DNA of 64,000 bases from Candidatus Rifleibacteriota bacterium (GTDB lineage: Bacteria; Muiribacteriota; Ozemobacteria; Ozemobacterales; Ozemobacteraceae). The notes under the pieces are model-generated. The model made no database searches and was not told the DNA's origin. It worked only from the letters and a program-made list of their open reading frames with translations. The stretch is from the NCBI GenBank assembly GCA_015232575.1, contig JADFZL010000008.1:219248-283247 (forward strand), written 5' to 3'. Both the position numbers and the translations under genes were made by a program. Shown here one piece after another: positions 54,980 to 63,926 of this stretch; the first letter of the stretch is position 1, and the number at the start of each line of letters is the position of its first letter.

Positions 54980-56258
54980 TCTCTTCCTCACCAATTGGTT
55001 TAACTCCCTTCATTGATTTGTCTGCCATCGCTCGTTCAATAATCCTTTTCTCTCGCTCCAATTCACGTCTAAGCTCCTCTTCTGAAGGCAAATACAACAT
55101 ATACTTAGAGGCAAAAAGTTGTTTATTTTCATTCAAAACAGAGTATTTAACAATTGCTCTATCCTTTTCTGAACACAAAATCAATCCCACTGTTGGGTTG
55201 TCATCCGAGGCTCTAACCAAATCATCGAACATCCGCACGTACATATCCATTTGCCCGACATCCTGATGAGTAAGTTTTCCGGTTTTTAAGTCGATCAGTA
55301 CAAAACACTTCAGGTAGTAATTATAGAAAACCAGATCAATATAGAATTCACTGTGTTCGGTTGAAATGCGCTTCTGACGAGCTACAAAAGCGAATCCTTT
55401 CCCCAACTCAAGCAAAAAAGATTGAATGTTTTCTATAATAGCATCTTCCAACTTAGACTCGTGTATTTTGTTTGATTCAGGAAGCCCTAAAAAATCTAGG
55501 ATATACGGGTCTTTGATTATATCGGAAGTTGTTTCTATAACCTGACCATCCCTCGTAAGTGCTATTAATCCTTCCTTATCGCGACTCTTAAGTAATCTAG
55601 CAAAAAGAAAGGAATGGATTTGCCTTTCCAGATCAGGCACGCTCCAGTTTTGTTTTTCAGCTTCAATTTCGTAAAATAAACGCTCATTTTTATTTTCAAC
55701 CTGAGTAAGGGTTCTATAGTGCGACCAACTCAACAATGACGAGAATCCTACTATTTTAGAAGCTTTATTAATAGCTAAGTCCATATCATCAATAATCCCA
55801 GAAGGTTTGGGAGGAATTTCAGATTCTTCACAAGCCTTGTGGAGTTTTTCTGAATCGGAGAATTCTCCACAATGTTTGTGGAGAATTAAAGGACTGCGGT
55901 CAGCATAAACTAAATAAAATTGCCTGAAATACCATAGATTCGTTGTAGAAAAACCTCTGTCATATTTTTCAGTGAGTTTCTTGGACAAATTTTCGATGAT
56001 TTGCTTTCCATATTCAGCCCGATGCTCACCATTTTGTAATTCATTAACGATTTCTCGTCCGATCAGCCAATAGGCGAGGATCATATTGCTGTTTACTGTT
56101 TTTATTACATTTGCTCGCGCTTGTTCAAGAATAGAAATAACTCTGGAAAATAGATTATTCCCAGAGATTATAATCGGTTGAATTGAATAGTCAACAATTG
56201 GAAATTCTTTTTTTGCTCTTATCGTCTGCTTAATACGGGCTGTTTTCTTCAAACTCAT
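54975..56258 (-). CDS. DUF1016/PDDEXK nuclease-domain protein (YhcG type)
   Basis: A 427-aa protein. The N-terminal DUF1016_N winged-helix part includes ILAYWLIGREIVNELQNGEH and STTNLWYFRQFYLVY. The C-terminal nuclease fold (about 260-395) has FYIDLVFYNYYLKCFVLIDL followed by KTG, the PD-(D/E)XK core, and QMDMYVRMFDDLV. The family is linked to mobile DNA and phage interaction, with role unsettled. Length is slightly above usual owing to a Lys/Ser-rich insertion near 130-150. AAGGAAAAGGA precedes the ATG. It is the largest complete gene of the left part of the array. Confidence 0.88.
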   Translation of the reverse strand: MSLKKTARIKQTIRAKKEFPIVDYSIQPIIISGNNLFSRVISILEQARANVIKTVNSNMILAYWLIGREIVNELQNGEHRAEYGKQIIENLSKKLTEKYDRGFSTTNLWYFRQFYLVYADRSPLILHKHCGEFSDSEKLHKACEESEIPPKPSGIIDDMDLAINKASKIVGFSSLLSWSHYRTLTQVENKNERLFYEIEAEKQNWSVPDLERQIHSFLFARLLKSRDKEGLIALTRDGQVIETTSDIIKDPYILDFLGLPESNKIHESKLEDAIIENIQSFLLELGKGFAFVARQKRISTEHSEFYIDLVFYNYYLKCFVLIDLKTGKLTHQDVGQMDMYVRMFDDLVRASDDNPTVGLILCSEKDRAIVKYSVLNENKQLFASKYMLYLPSEEELRRELEREKRIIERAMADKSMKGVKPIGEEEK

Positions 56259-56357
56259 TCCTTTTCCTTTGCTTCAATAAAATTTCCCATTTTTCATTTG
56301 AACTATCCTGGACAAAGCGAGTTAATCAATATTTGTAAATTGGTTGTGAAATCAAAT

Positions 56358-58121
56358 GTAAGCGTCAAAATAGCTACATCTTTTTTAGTTGAAGAGCTTC
56401 TGTAATAATAGTGTATCACAAATTTCAAGGAGATACACTTGTTATGATTACTTCAGAAAAGCTTACGCATAATTCTGAATTCTGGAAAGGTTTAGAAAAA
56501 GTATCTTTCTATGAAAACGAGACGAAAGTGCTTCAAAATGAAATCTCGTTTCTTAAAGAACAGGTTAAATTCCTTATTGCGACAATACATGCTCAAAAAT
56601 CTGACAGGAAGCCCATTGTCGAAAATCCATATCAATTGAAGCTTCCAATAGAAGAATTGCAAACGGCTGTTGAAGAAAAAAAAGGCAATCCTGAAATCAG
56701 AATAAAGGAACACTCTCGTAAAAAGCGTGGCAGACGCAAAATTTCAGATCATTTGCCACGTGTAGATGTTGTTCATGACTTGTCGGAAAATGAAAAAACA
56801 TGCGGTTGTTGTGGTGAAACCTTGTCTAAGATTGGTAATGAAATTAGTGAAAAACTTGATATAGTGCCAGCTCAAATAAAAGTAATGCGCCATATCCGCT
56901 ACAAATATGCGTGTAAAAAATGTGAAGGCGTTGATGATCCTCAGGGTGCAGTTAAAACAGCGCCTCTTCCACCACAGATTATCCCACAGGGAATAGTTTC
57001 CCCGGGACTCCTGGCACACATAAATTATTGCAAAATTTCTTGATGCAATACCACTTCATAGGCAGGAAAAGCAGTTTTTAAGGACAAATATAAATATCAG
57101 CCGGGCTACAATGTGCAAATGGATCCTGCGGGTTGCTGCAGCATGCGAAACAATTGTTGAGCTGATGCATGATGAAATCACAATGGGTAAATATGTTGCA
57201 ATGGATGAAACTCCCCTTCAGGTGCTGAATGAGGAAAATCGCTCAAACACAACAAAATCATATATCTGGGTCTGCTATGGAGGTTTACCGGACAAACCCT
57301 GTATAATTTATCGATATTACAAAACAAGAGAAAGTAAGATCCCAAAAGACATTCTGAAGAATTTCAGCGGATATCTTCAGACAGATGGGTATTCCGGTTA
57401 TAAACTTGTTGGCAACAGGAGCGGAATAGTTCACTTGGCATGCCTTGCTCATGTACGAAGAAAGTTTGTTGATGTGGTAAAAATCAGCAAAAAAGCAGGA
57501 ATTGCTCAACAAGCATTAGATTTTATCGGACAGTTGTATGCAGTTGAAAGAGAAGCCGATGAAAAAAATCTTTCTGCAGATCAACGCAAATCTCTGCGAG
57601 AATCATTATCCAAACCAATTTTTGAAGAATTAAAACTGTTGCTGGATAGAAACAAAACACAAACACCAGCTAGAAGTCTTTTGGGAAAAGCAATTAATTA
57701 TGCATTAAATCTGTGGAAAGAACTCAACGTTTATATTCAGGACGGAAATTTAAGAATAGACAATAATCTTGTGGAGAACAAGATAAGACCGATAGCCATG
57801 GGTCGCAAAAATTGGCTTTTTGCAGGCTGTCCGAATGGAGCTGATGCATTGGCAATATTGTATTCTATTATTGAAACAGCCAGAGCCAATGGGTTAGAAC
57901 CATATGGATATTTGCGATATTTATTCACAAATCTTCCTGCGGCATCTACTCCAGAAGAGAAAAAAGCTTTACTTCCACAGTATGTTGTCAGAGAAAAACT
58001 GTTGTCAGTATAAAACTCAAGTTCTCAAAAAATAGAGCGCCAGAACAAAAAACTGGCGCTCTATTTTTTTTACTATCATATTCTGAAACAAATAAATAGC
58101 TGGGGCTCTTTTGACGCTTAC
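56358..58121 (+). mobile_element. IS66-family insertion sequence (single-transposase type)
   Basis: About 1.76 kb bounded by inverted ends GTAAGCGTCAAAATAGC (left) and, reversed, GTAAGCGTCAAAAGAGCCCC (right); GTAAGCG is the typical IS66 terminus. Only the large transposase gene is present, as in the ISBst12 subgroup. The flanks (AATCAAAT and CCTGAAAC) are not a direct repeat, so no target duplication is visible. The element is inserted just beside attC site 4. Confidence 0.88.
56411..58013 (+). pseudogene. IS66 transposase, interrupted by a frameshift
   Basis: The first part (56411-57043) carries the coiled start, a basic stretch KKRGRRKISDHLPR and the zinc finger CGCCGETLSKIGNE with CKKC. 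The second part (to 58013) carries the DDE core: Asp in YVAMDETPLQVL, Asp in LQTDGYSGY, Glu in NNLVENKIRPIAMGRKNWLF. One extra base near 57022 (ATAAATT for ATAATT) breaks the frame, after which LDAIPLHRQEKQFLRTN continues without a start. Otherwise all motifs are intact. Programmed slippage is unlikely as the site is not a homopolymer. Confidence 0.85.
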
Positions 58122-58162
58122 CCTGAAACGAAACGAGCTCGCCATCCGACTTGGAGCGGGTC

Positions 58163-58211
58163 AGACAACGTGCGGTTCACCTGCGAAGTCAGGTGCAACC
58201 GTCTTGTTGGC
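58163..58211 (-). other. attC-like site 4
   Basis: Minus strand: GCCAAC, spacer AAGA, arm CGGTTGCACCTG, loop, arm CAGGTGAACCG, spacer CAC, GTTGTCT. One G of the first arm is unpaired. Nearly identical to 11192-11237; the 3' flank AAGTCGGATGGC is shared with site 5. Confidence 0.7.
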
Positions 58212-58239
58212 GTGGTTTTCGATTAAAATCCAAAACATT

Positions 58240-58540
58240 CTATTTCAAGAAATCACTACCCATGAGCTTCGTGTAATAACCATACCTGAGAATTAAACCA
58301 ATTTCTATCATACAGGACAAATGATTGTGTCCAAAAAAAAATCCAGCAAAACGAATGAAAAATCCGCCTCCGAAAATATCCAAAACAAAAATAAAGATGT
58401 TCAGTTTTCGATGCAATCCTGAAAAGCTCATCCAAAATTGAATACCAGCATCCCAACCCTATCACAATAAACTTTCCTGCAACCTCCCCGGATTGCAACA
58501 ATGACTAGCTCGAATTCTTAGGCGGGGGCCCCGAACAGTC
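58240..58540 (-). pseudogene. Decayed cassette gene, copy 2 (related to 11240-11570)
   Basis: Minus strand, with frames broken by shifts. The end reads HLSCMIEIGLILRYGYYTKL and stops about 25 bases before attC site 4. Copy 1 has the same end and the same site. Family not recognised. Confidence 0.5.
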
Positions 58541-58585
58541 CAAGCATGAGGCTTTGAGAAAAGCTTCCCCGAGTAAAATTCCAAG

Positions 58586-58858
58586 TCAGAAATTTACCCT
58601 CCCTGCCCCCAATAATGCAGTTTGCTCGATCAACTTCTTGTACAAATATTCGGGAGCAAAATCAGCATCGTTATCCCAGCAGATAGTATGAAGAGTGGGA
58701 GACAATGTAAAGCCATTGAACAAACCCTCATTCTTCAATGGCTCAAAAACTGGCCCCCAAAGAGAATCACTCAGATCAACAATCCCAATTTTTCCATCGT
58801 TAAACTGAACACGAATCCGGTACCCATCAATATATTCGGCTTTTTTCAATTCCAACAT
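58586..58858 (-). CDS. DUF2442 protein, probable toxin-antitoxin partner
   Basis: A 90-aa protein: YIDGYRIRVQFNDGKIGIVD, then LHTICWDNDADFAPEYLYKK, which is the DUF2442 signature. The family usually pairs with DUF4160 proteins, as here, the two being 4 bases apart. Such pairs are regarded as type II toxin-antitoxin candidates; which member is the antitoxin is not certain, DUF2442 being the usual guess. Confidence 0.88.
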   Translation of the reverse strand: MLELKKAEYIDGYRIRVQFNDGKIGIVDLSDSLWGPVFEPLKNEGLFNGFTLSPTLHTICWDNDADFAPEYLYKKLIEQTALLGAGRVNF

Positions 58859-58862
58859 AAGC

Positions 58863-59120
58863 TTACTCCAGCGGACTGATCTTTTTTAGCGGTTGATGCT
58901 CCGCTGCCAAACTCCAATCCTCAGCAAGCTCTTCCTTATGCTTTTCATACCATTCCATGAGAGCACTTAACGCCCGCCGGGGAAATCGGCCTTCGATTAT
59001 CCCCGTTTCAATTTCCACAGAAACCTTGTAATCTCCATACTCCGCGTGAAAATGTGGTGGGTGATGATCATCGTATAACATATAAATCACGATTCCGAGA
59101 AAACGACATAGTTCTGGCAT
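58863..59120 (-). CDS. DUF4160 protein, probable toxin-antitoxin partner
   Basis: An 85-aa protein with the diagnostic YMLYDDHHPPHFHAEYGDYK, followed by RRALSALMEWYEKHKEEL. The cluster of His and Asp suggests metal binding. Upstream of, and co-transcribed with, the DUF2442 gene. AAGGAG precedes the ATG. Confidence 0.9.
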   Translation of the reverse strand: MPELCRFLGIVIYMLYDDHHPPHFHAEYGDYKVSVEIETGIIEGRFPRRALSALMEWYEKHKEELAEDWSLAAEHQPLKKISPLE

Positions 59121-59416
59121 TCACACAACTCCTTTATATTTACTTTTCGTTTCACGGTGATGTAAACGAATTCACCATTCTCTTAAAACTTAAACAACAC
59201 GAGCTTGCTATACAAGTTTATATTAGATTTTTGATAAAAACCAAAATCATTCTTTTTCTGTAATTTAGCTTTCATTTTCCCTCTTTCTCCGCCCTCAGAC
59301 TTTTAGACACGAAACTCGGTAATAATTTTGTCTCACCTTATATTAACACAGAGGGCATTGAGGAACCGCCACCTAAAATCAATAATACTACCAATTCGCG
59401 GTCTAACTCAGTTACA
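59121..59416. other. Spacer between the toxin-antitoxin pair and the glycosylase gene
   Basis: AT-rich, no gene. No convincing attC site; short inverted words such as CTTGCTATACAAG (59201-59213) are too small to call. Confidence 0.4.
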
Positions 59417-60145
59417 TTATAACCCATTTTTCCCGAACCATTCTACTTTCGACTTTATATTAAAATGGTTCTCAAATAGGAAATCGCCTTTACATTGAGA
59501 ATTTAGTCGCGGATGATTACACTCTAGTTTTTTCTTCCCATCAATTTCCATACCAAAAACCTGTGCATTTTTGCCCCATAAAAACCACATTGCATCTGGT
59601 GATATTCGTTTAACGAAGTTAATGACTTTCTGCATGAAGCAAGCCCAATAATTTGAATGAGATTTTGGCTTGTCAATTTCACAGGTGAGCGCTGTGTTTA
59701 AAAGTAAAACCCCTTGCTTCTCCCAATTTTTAAATAATGAATTGGGTGGCAAAATGGAAAACGACGAATCTTTTATTGCCTTTCTAACATCTTTTATTGG
59801 AGAAACATCAGTATTCTTTAAGGAGTTTTTATGCAGCAATTTTAAAATGTTTTGAAGTGAGGTGTTCTTTTTCAAACTCACCCAATCGTTTAAACCTCCT
59901 ACTTCAAAGGCTCTTCCAGTTGCGATGCCGGGTTGGGGATAGAGATCTTGGCCAAGAATAACAACTTTTGTCTCATTGAGATCAAAATTCAAAAAACGCA
60001 AGACTTTTTCTGCTGAAGGAGTAAAATTGTTACCAATGAGATTCTCAATGCTTTTTAAACACTGGAGATTCGCAATGCTTATAAAATCATCCCAGGTTGA
60101 ATGATGCGATATTTTGTATTTTTTAAAGGAGGCACGTAGAAGCAT
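59417..60145 (-). CDS. Divergent uracil-DNA glycosylase-family protein
   Basis: A 242-aa protein of the UDG superfamily, closest to family 1. Motif 1 is VVILGQDLYPQPGIATGRAF (family 1 has GQDPYH), with the catalytic Asp kept. VLLLNTALTCE matches the LLLN segment, WFLWGKNAQ the WGxxAQ strand, and NHPRLNSQ replaces the HPSPL loop with its His kept. It would remove uracil or another altered base from DNA. The changes near the pocket suggest altered specificity. Start ATG at 60145; carried in the cassette array. Confidence 0.85.
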   Translation of the reverse strand: MLLRASFKKYKISHHSTWDDFISIANLQCLKSIENLIGNNFTPSAEKVLRFLNFDLNETKVVILGQDLYPQPGIATGRAFEVGGLNDWVSLKKNTSLQNILKLLHKNSLKNTDVSPIKDVRKAIKDSSFSILPPNSLFKNWEKQGVLLLNTALTCEIDKPKSHSNYWACFMQKVINFVKRISPDAMWFLWGKNAQVFGMEIDGKKKLECNHPRLNSQCKGDFLFENHFNIKSKVEWFGKNGL

Positions 60146-60751
60146 TACTCACCCTTCTCTTTGCATATACACTTCGCTCAACAGCGTAGCTAAGCGACCG
60201 TTGCAGCGATTTGTTGTTAAAACCCTGGCTTGAAAAGATCCGCTGTGAAAAATCACACATCCCTCTGAAGGCGCATCCAAAGCTCTTTGTCCTAAGCCAT
60301 TTCCCTCCGATTCGGCAATCAATCCTCCTCTGAGGATAACCATCCTTCGTTTGCCAAAGCCGTTACGCCATCCAAAACAATTTCTTCTCAAAAGCCTGCG
60401 ACCTCGTTATCCTTTTCGGCAGCTACTATCCGATTGCCCAAACCTCCATCCCCAACGAAACCAGAGATTGCCATCCGACTTTTGCACGTGACAGCCAACG
60501 GCGGTCATTGTCCGCGTTGACGCAATTGTTAGAGATGTTTTTTTCATAAGCTTTATAGGTAAACACCCCCATATTTTAGTTCATACTCATTAGACATTTC
60601 GACATAATTATTGAATTTGCTGGCTTTGGAAAAGTATTTCAAAATCAAAATAGTACAAAAATCGCTCATGTGTCTGCCCCAAATTTTGTAAATTTTATGA
60701 GAAAGCTGAAAGCTTACTTTTTCTATTGCTCATAAAAATATTCTTGTTACA
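60146..60751 (-). other. Cassette region with two attC-like segments and no clear gene
   Basis: An 80-codon frame (60149-60391) ends just before the glycosylase gene but its end is read through an attC-like half (TTAACAACAAATCGCTGCAA at about 60200-60222, minus strand), so it is not called. Site 5 lies at 60493-60534. The rest is AT-rich. Confidence 0.45.
60493..60534 (-). other. attC-like site 5 (partly degenerate)
   Basis: Minus strand: CTCTAACAATTGCG, arm TCAACGCGG, loop ACAATGA, arm CCGCCGTTG, GCTG. The 5' half resembles classical attC (TAACAATTCG). The 3' flank AAGTCGGATGGC also follows site 4. Confidence 0.5.
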
Positions 60752-61153
60752 TTATTTTAAACGGAAAATTGATGGTTCATAGTTAGTTCCTGAAAATTCA
60801 ATAAGCTCATTATTATCTTTGTATCGCAGTGTTTCTAAGGATTCATGAGACAAAAATCTTCCCTCTATTCCTCCTAGGTCATCAATTTTTTTTGATAATT
60901 GTAAAGCAATGTATTGTGGGAAAGAGTTGTGTTGGTTCGTGCCTTTTCCTCCGATCGGAAAGCCGTTGTCATTAAAAATTTTGAACTCATTTGGAAATTT
61001 TTCCCTGAACTTGATAGCAATCTGGTAGCAAGTCATGTATGGTCTTCCAAAATGATGTGGTGATCCATCGCCTTTTTTTCTAATTTCAACTTCACCCAAG
61101 ATTTCACGAATTTTTTCCTCTACTTTAAGTTCTTGCCAATAGTTCTTAGTCAT
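60752..61153 (-). CDS. Hypothetical cassette protein, 133 aa
   Basis: A 133-aa protein with AAAGGAG before the ATG. Opening MTKNYWQELKVEEKIREILG is helical; the middle holds KGDGSPHHFGRPYMTCYQIA, a conserved-looking His/Gly/Tyr patch, and GGKGTNQHNSFPQYIALQLS. Not recognised. It lies in a single-gene cassette between sites 5 and 6. A 9-codon frame with its own ribosome site (61181-61210, MVEKPDTEQ) precedes it. Confidence 0.65.
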   Translation of the reverse strand: MTKNYWQELKVEEKIREILGEVEIRKKGDGSPHHFGRPYMTCYQIAIKFREKFPNEFKIFNDNGFPIGGKGTNQHNSFPQYIALQLSKKIDDLGGIEGRFLSHESLETLRYKDNNELIEFSGTNYEPSIFRLK

Positions 61154-61239
61154 ATTTTTCTCCTTTAATAAACTTCTTCTTCATTGTTCAGTATCAGGTT
61201 TTTCTACCATTGAAATCTCCTGTAATTTAAAAGGACAAC

Positions 61240-61319
61240 GCTTAACATCAACGACAAAATAAAGCTGCATAGCAAACCGGGGCAGCTATATTTTGTCCGA
61301 GTGCATGTTTTTGTTAGCT
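61240..61319 (-). other. attC-like site 6, with a 16-bp inner stem
   Basis: Minus strand: AGCTAAC, spacer, GACAAAATATAGCTGC, 13-base loop, GCAGCTTTATTTTGTC, spacer, GTTAAGC. The inner arms (61253-61268 and 61282-61297) pair at 15 of 16 positions. GTTAAGC fits the GTTRRRY core. It starts 10 bases after the zinc-finger gene. Confidence 0.7.
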
Positions 61320-61329
61320 TTTTTTGGTA

Positions 61330-63420
61330 TTATAATTGTTCAATAATTTTCCTTGTACCACTTAATATTTCATCACTTGATGGGAATATTACAAAATCTC
61401 GATCTGCCACAACACGAACTATAATTGGTTTTATTATTGAAACAGAATATGACTTGCGATTTGAAGAGGAATACATATTCCGCATTTCATCTCCAAAATC
61501 AATGTCATTTATTTTTTTACTAACATCATTAATTTCAGTTTCATTTAATAAAAAATTTGCCGCTTGTTCCGTCAATACTTCTTTGAACACTCTAAACATT
61601 TTCTCTGCATCATCTTCAATAAACTCATCAAGAACCGCTTTGGCAGCGCTAGTGCCAATTGTCCCTGTTACGACAGCGCCAATGCCCCCCACGATAGCTC
61701 CTGCTATTCCACCTATTGGTCCAAAGGCCCACGATGCCGCAGCAATAGTACCAAAATAGCCCGCGGTACCAGCTCCTACGCTTGCAGCGGTTGTAGTAAC
61801 GTTTTTAAATAATTGCCCGCCAGAAATTGTACCATCGAATATTCGATAAATATCAACACTTGAAATAACAACTGTTGTTGCAACTGCAGTGACTATGTTT
61901 CCCCTCATTAATTTAGAAACATTATTCATAGCCGCCGCACCATAAATAGCCTTACCAGATGTACTTAAAGAATTAGCTATAAGAGCAGAGGTTTTTGAGC
62001 CTAATTGCTTTACAATTACACCTGTACCACTTCGCAAAGCACTTTCAAGACCTGTTCGACCTAACTGTGATGAAAGTATTCCTGAAACCCAAACAACACC
62101 ACCGACTTTAAGACCTGAAGAACAAGCTTGCTGCAATGCAGAGTCTAAATCATCACCAGACCAAACAGAATATGCAAAAGTTACTGTCGCGCTCAACCCC
62201 ATTGCACCGACTGCAACCACGGCCCCATTGACAGCATCATATGTTATTGATTCAATAGTTCCAAATTTCGCTATATTTCGAGCTTGCTCATAGGTAAAAC
62301 AACCTTTTCTAATAATATTTTCAGCTTCATTTGGATCTGTAATGCCTGGTATTTGCCCTTTAGAAATTCTATTTTTCATTGACTGAATTGCAGCATCATA
62401 TTTATCTGATGGCACTTCAATTTGCATGGGTACGCCGCGACTATTTAAATATCGAAATTTTCCATCATCAAAACATTCCTCTACACATTTTGATCCAGTT
62501 CTGCAATATTTTGTCTGGATTTCAATTCCATCAACTAAGCGGTCTGCTCCATTTATGACATTATCTCCGCCAATTAACTCTGCCTCTTTACCAGTTACCT
62601 TATCATAAAGATGATTTGCCTTTTCTGCAGCAAAGCCATGTCCGCGTTCCGCACCGAGAACAACATTTTCAGCATATTGAGTGGCATTTGCAGCCGCTCC
62701 AGCAGAAGCTAAACCGACGTCTATCCTTGAAATTATATCTTTACATTTTTGCTCTGTTTCGGAACAACGGTTAGAACAAAATAACCCATGGTTGTTCTCA
62801 TACCATTCTTGCATTGGAATACCGCAGCAATCACAAGTAGGTAAAAGGCTTTCAGCGCATTTAGTGGAGCAAAATCTCTTTCCGTCCCTTGTTTCAGACC
62901 AATTTTGCATTGGCTCGGAACAGACATCACACTTTGGCCACGTTGTACTAATACATTCTTTTGAGCAGTATTTTTTACCAGTTTCTGTCTCTCTCCATTG
63001 GTTCATTGGAGAGCCACAAGCTGTACATGTTGGCCATGATTGTTTAGCGCATTCCTCGGAGCAGTATTTATTCCCGTCCTCATATGTAATCCACTCTTTC
63101 ATCTTTTTCCCACAACAATCACAAACGGGGAAAGTTTGACTGAAACACTCATCTGAACAAAATTTATTTCCATCCTCATCTGTATGCCATTGGTTCATAG
63201 GTTTTGAGCAAATAGAGCATTTTGGCCAAGCGGTCATTGAGCATGATTCAGAACAGAATTTTAAACCATCTTTATTTTCTTGCCACTGTTGCATGGGTGA
63301 GTGGCAGGCATGGCATTTTGGACAAGTTTCTTTAAAGCATTTTTCAGAACAAAATTTTTCTCCATTTTCTGCCTCAAGCCAGTTATCTAAAACCTTATTG
63401 CAAATGCGGCAAACTGTCAT
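61330..63420 (-). CDS. Protein with seven zinc-finger repeats and a Gly-rich hydrophobic C-terminal region
   Basis: A 696-aa protein. Residues 1-225 hold seven repeats of about 31 residues with the pattern CxxC-x(16-17)-CxxxC, e.g. CDCCGKKMKEWITYEDGNKY followed by CSEEC. These are MYM/FCS- or LIM-like zinc modules. Residues 230-400 are mixed and contain GGDNVINGADRLVDGIEIQT and a run of Cys residues. Residues 400-610 are hydrophobic and Gly/Ala-rich (for example GPIGGIAGAIVGGIGAVVTG), able to enter membranes. A helical tail with FIEDDAEKMFRVFKEVLTEQ follows. No catalytic motif was identified. It is far larger than usual cassette genes. GGAGATAGG precedes the ATG, and the PD-(D/E)XK-like gene is 94 bases upstream. 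Confidence 0.75.
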   Translation of the reverse strand: MTVCRICNKVLDNWLEAENGEKFCSEKCFKETCPKCHACHSPMQQWQENKDGLKFCSESCSMTAWPKCSICSKPMNQWHTDEDGNKFCSDECFSQTFPVCDCCGKKMKEWITYEDGNKYCSEECAKQSWPTCTACGSPMNQWRETETGKKYCSKECISTTWPKCDVCSEPMQNWSETRDGKRFCSTKCAESLLPTCDCCGIPMQEWYENNHGLFCSNRCSETEQKCKDIISRIDVGLASAGAAANATQYAENVVLGAERGHGFAAEKANHLYDKVTGKEAELIGGDNVINGADRLVDGIEIQTKYCRTGSKCVEECFDDGKFRYLNSRGVPMQIEVPSDKYDAAIQSMKNRISKGQIPGITDPNEAENIIRKGCFTYEQARNIAKFGTIESITYDAVNGAVVAVGAMGLSATVTFAYSVWSGDDLDSALQQACSSGLKVGGVVWVSGILSSQLGRTGLESALRSGTGVIVKQLGSKTSALIANSLSTSGKAIYGAAAMNNVSKLMRGNIVTAVATTVVISSVDIYRIFDGTISGGQLFKNVTTTAASVGAGTAGYFGTIAAASWAFGPIGGIAGAIVGGIGAVVTGTIGTSAAKAVLDEFIEDDAEKMFRVFKEVLTEQAANFLLNETEINDVSKKINDIDFGDEMRNMYSSSNRKSYSVSIIKPIIVRVVADRDFVIFPSSDEILSGTRKIIEQL

Positions 63421-63514
63421 TAACCTATCTCCGATATTGTATTAGTATTTAGATGAAATGCTCTTTTTTTTACAGCCAGATGAATATTTTGAAAGGGTAA
63501 TATTTGATCGTTTT

Positions 63515-63859
63515 TCATTTTTTACAGGCAGGTTTTTTCGGTATTATTGTAATATTTAAGTTGTCATTATCTAAATCAAATACTAACCAATAAACTGTAT
63601 CAAATTCACTGGTGAGATTTATAGAAGTTGTTCCTCTGTCTGTGCCTGTAGCTTTTATTTCTATTTTCTCATTATTATTTAAGGCATCATAATCTCTTGT
63701 GTGTGATGGCAAAAAATTACAAATTGACCTGCACAATTTTTCGGAAAATACTTCAGGAATTGGGGGGTTATTGCCAAATTCAAACTCCTGATGCAAACGA
63801 ACAAGTTGTTTGTAACAATGGTAATATTTTAATAAATTTTCATCGCTTAGATCGCACAT
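63515..63859 (-). CDS. PD-(D/E)XK-like protein, possibly C-terminally frameshifted
   Basis: A 114-aa protein: IPEVFSEKLCRSICNFLPSH, then DYDALNNNEKIEIKATGTDR, which carries the D-x(n)-E-x-K arrangement of PD-(D/E)XK nucleases such as the Bsp6I group, and FDTVYWLVFDLDNDNLNIT. A stop follows KPACKK; dropping one A from the A-run there extends the frame by about 25 codons. GGAGG lies 7 bases before the ATG and attC site 7 just upstream, marking a cassette start. Confidence 0.65.
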   Translation of the reverse strand: MCDLSDENLLKYYHCYKQLVRLHQEFEFGNNPPIPEVFSEKLCRSICNFLPSHTRDYDALNNNEKIEIKATGTDRGTTSINLTSEFDTVYWLVFDLDNDNLNITIIPKKPACKK

Positions 63860-63871
63860 ATTCCTCCGAAA

Positions 63872-63926
63872 GCCAACAAGGAGGTAACCTGCGACCGAAG
63901 GGAGTCAGGTTCACCGACAAGTTGGC
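63872..63926 (-). other. attC-like site 7
   Basis: Minus strand: GCCAAC, spacer TTGTCG, arm GTGAACCTG, loop, arm CAGGTTAC, spacer CTCCTT, GTTGGC. The spacer matches that of site 2. One G of the first arm is unpaired. The next cassette gene starts at 63859. Confidence 0.75.

Noticed and set aside
56358..58121. Programmed frameshift in the IS66 transposase
   Set aside because: IS66 transposases are normally one frame, and the site ATAAATT is not a slippery heptamer; a simple mutation is more likely.
59121..59416. attC site between the toxin-antitoxin pair and the glycosylase gene
   Set aside because: GTTAGACC and small inverted words are present but no pair of boxes with an inner stem could be built.
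60149..60391. 80-codon minus-strand gene before the glycosylase
   Set aside because: Its end is read through an attC-like half site and its composition does not look like coding sequence.
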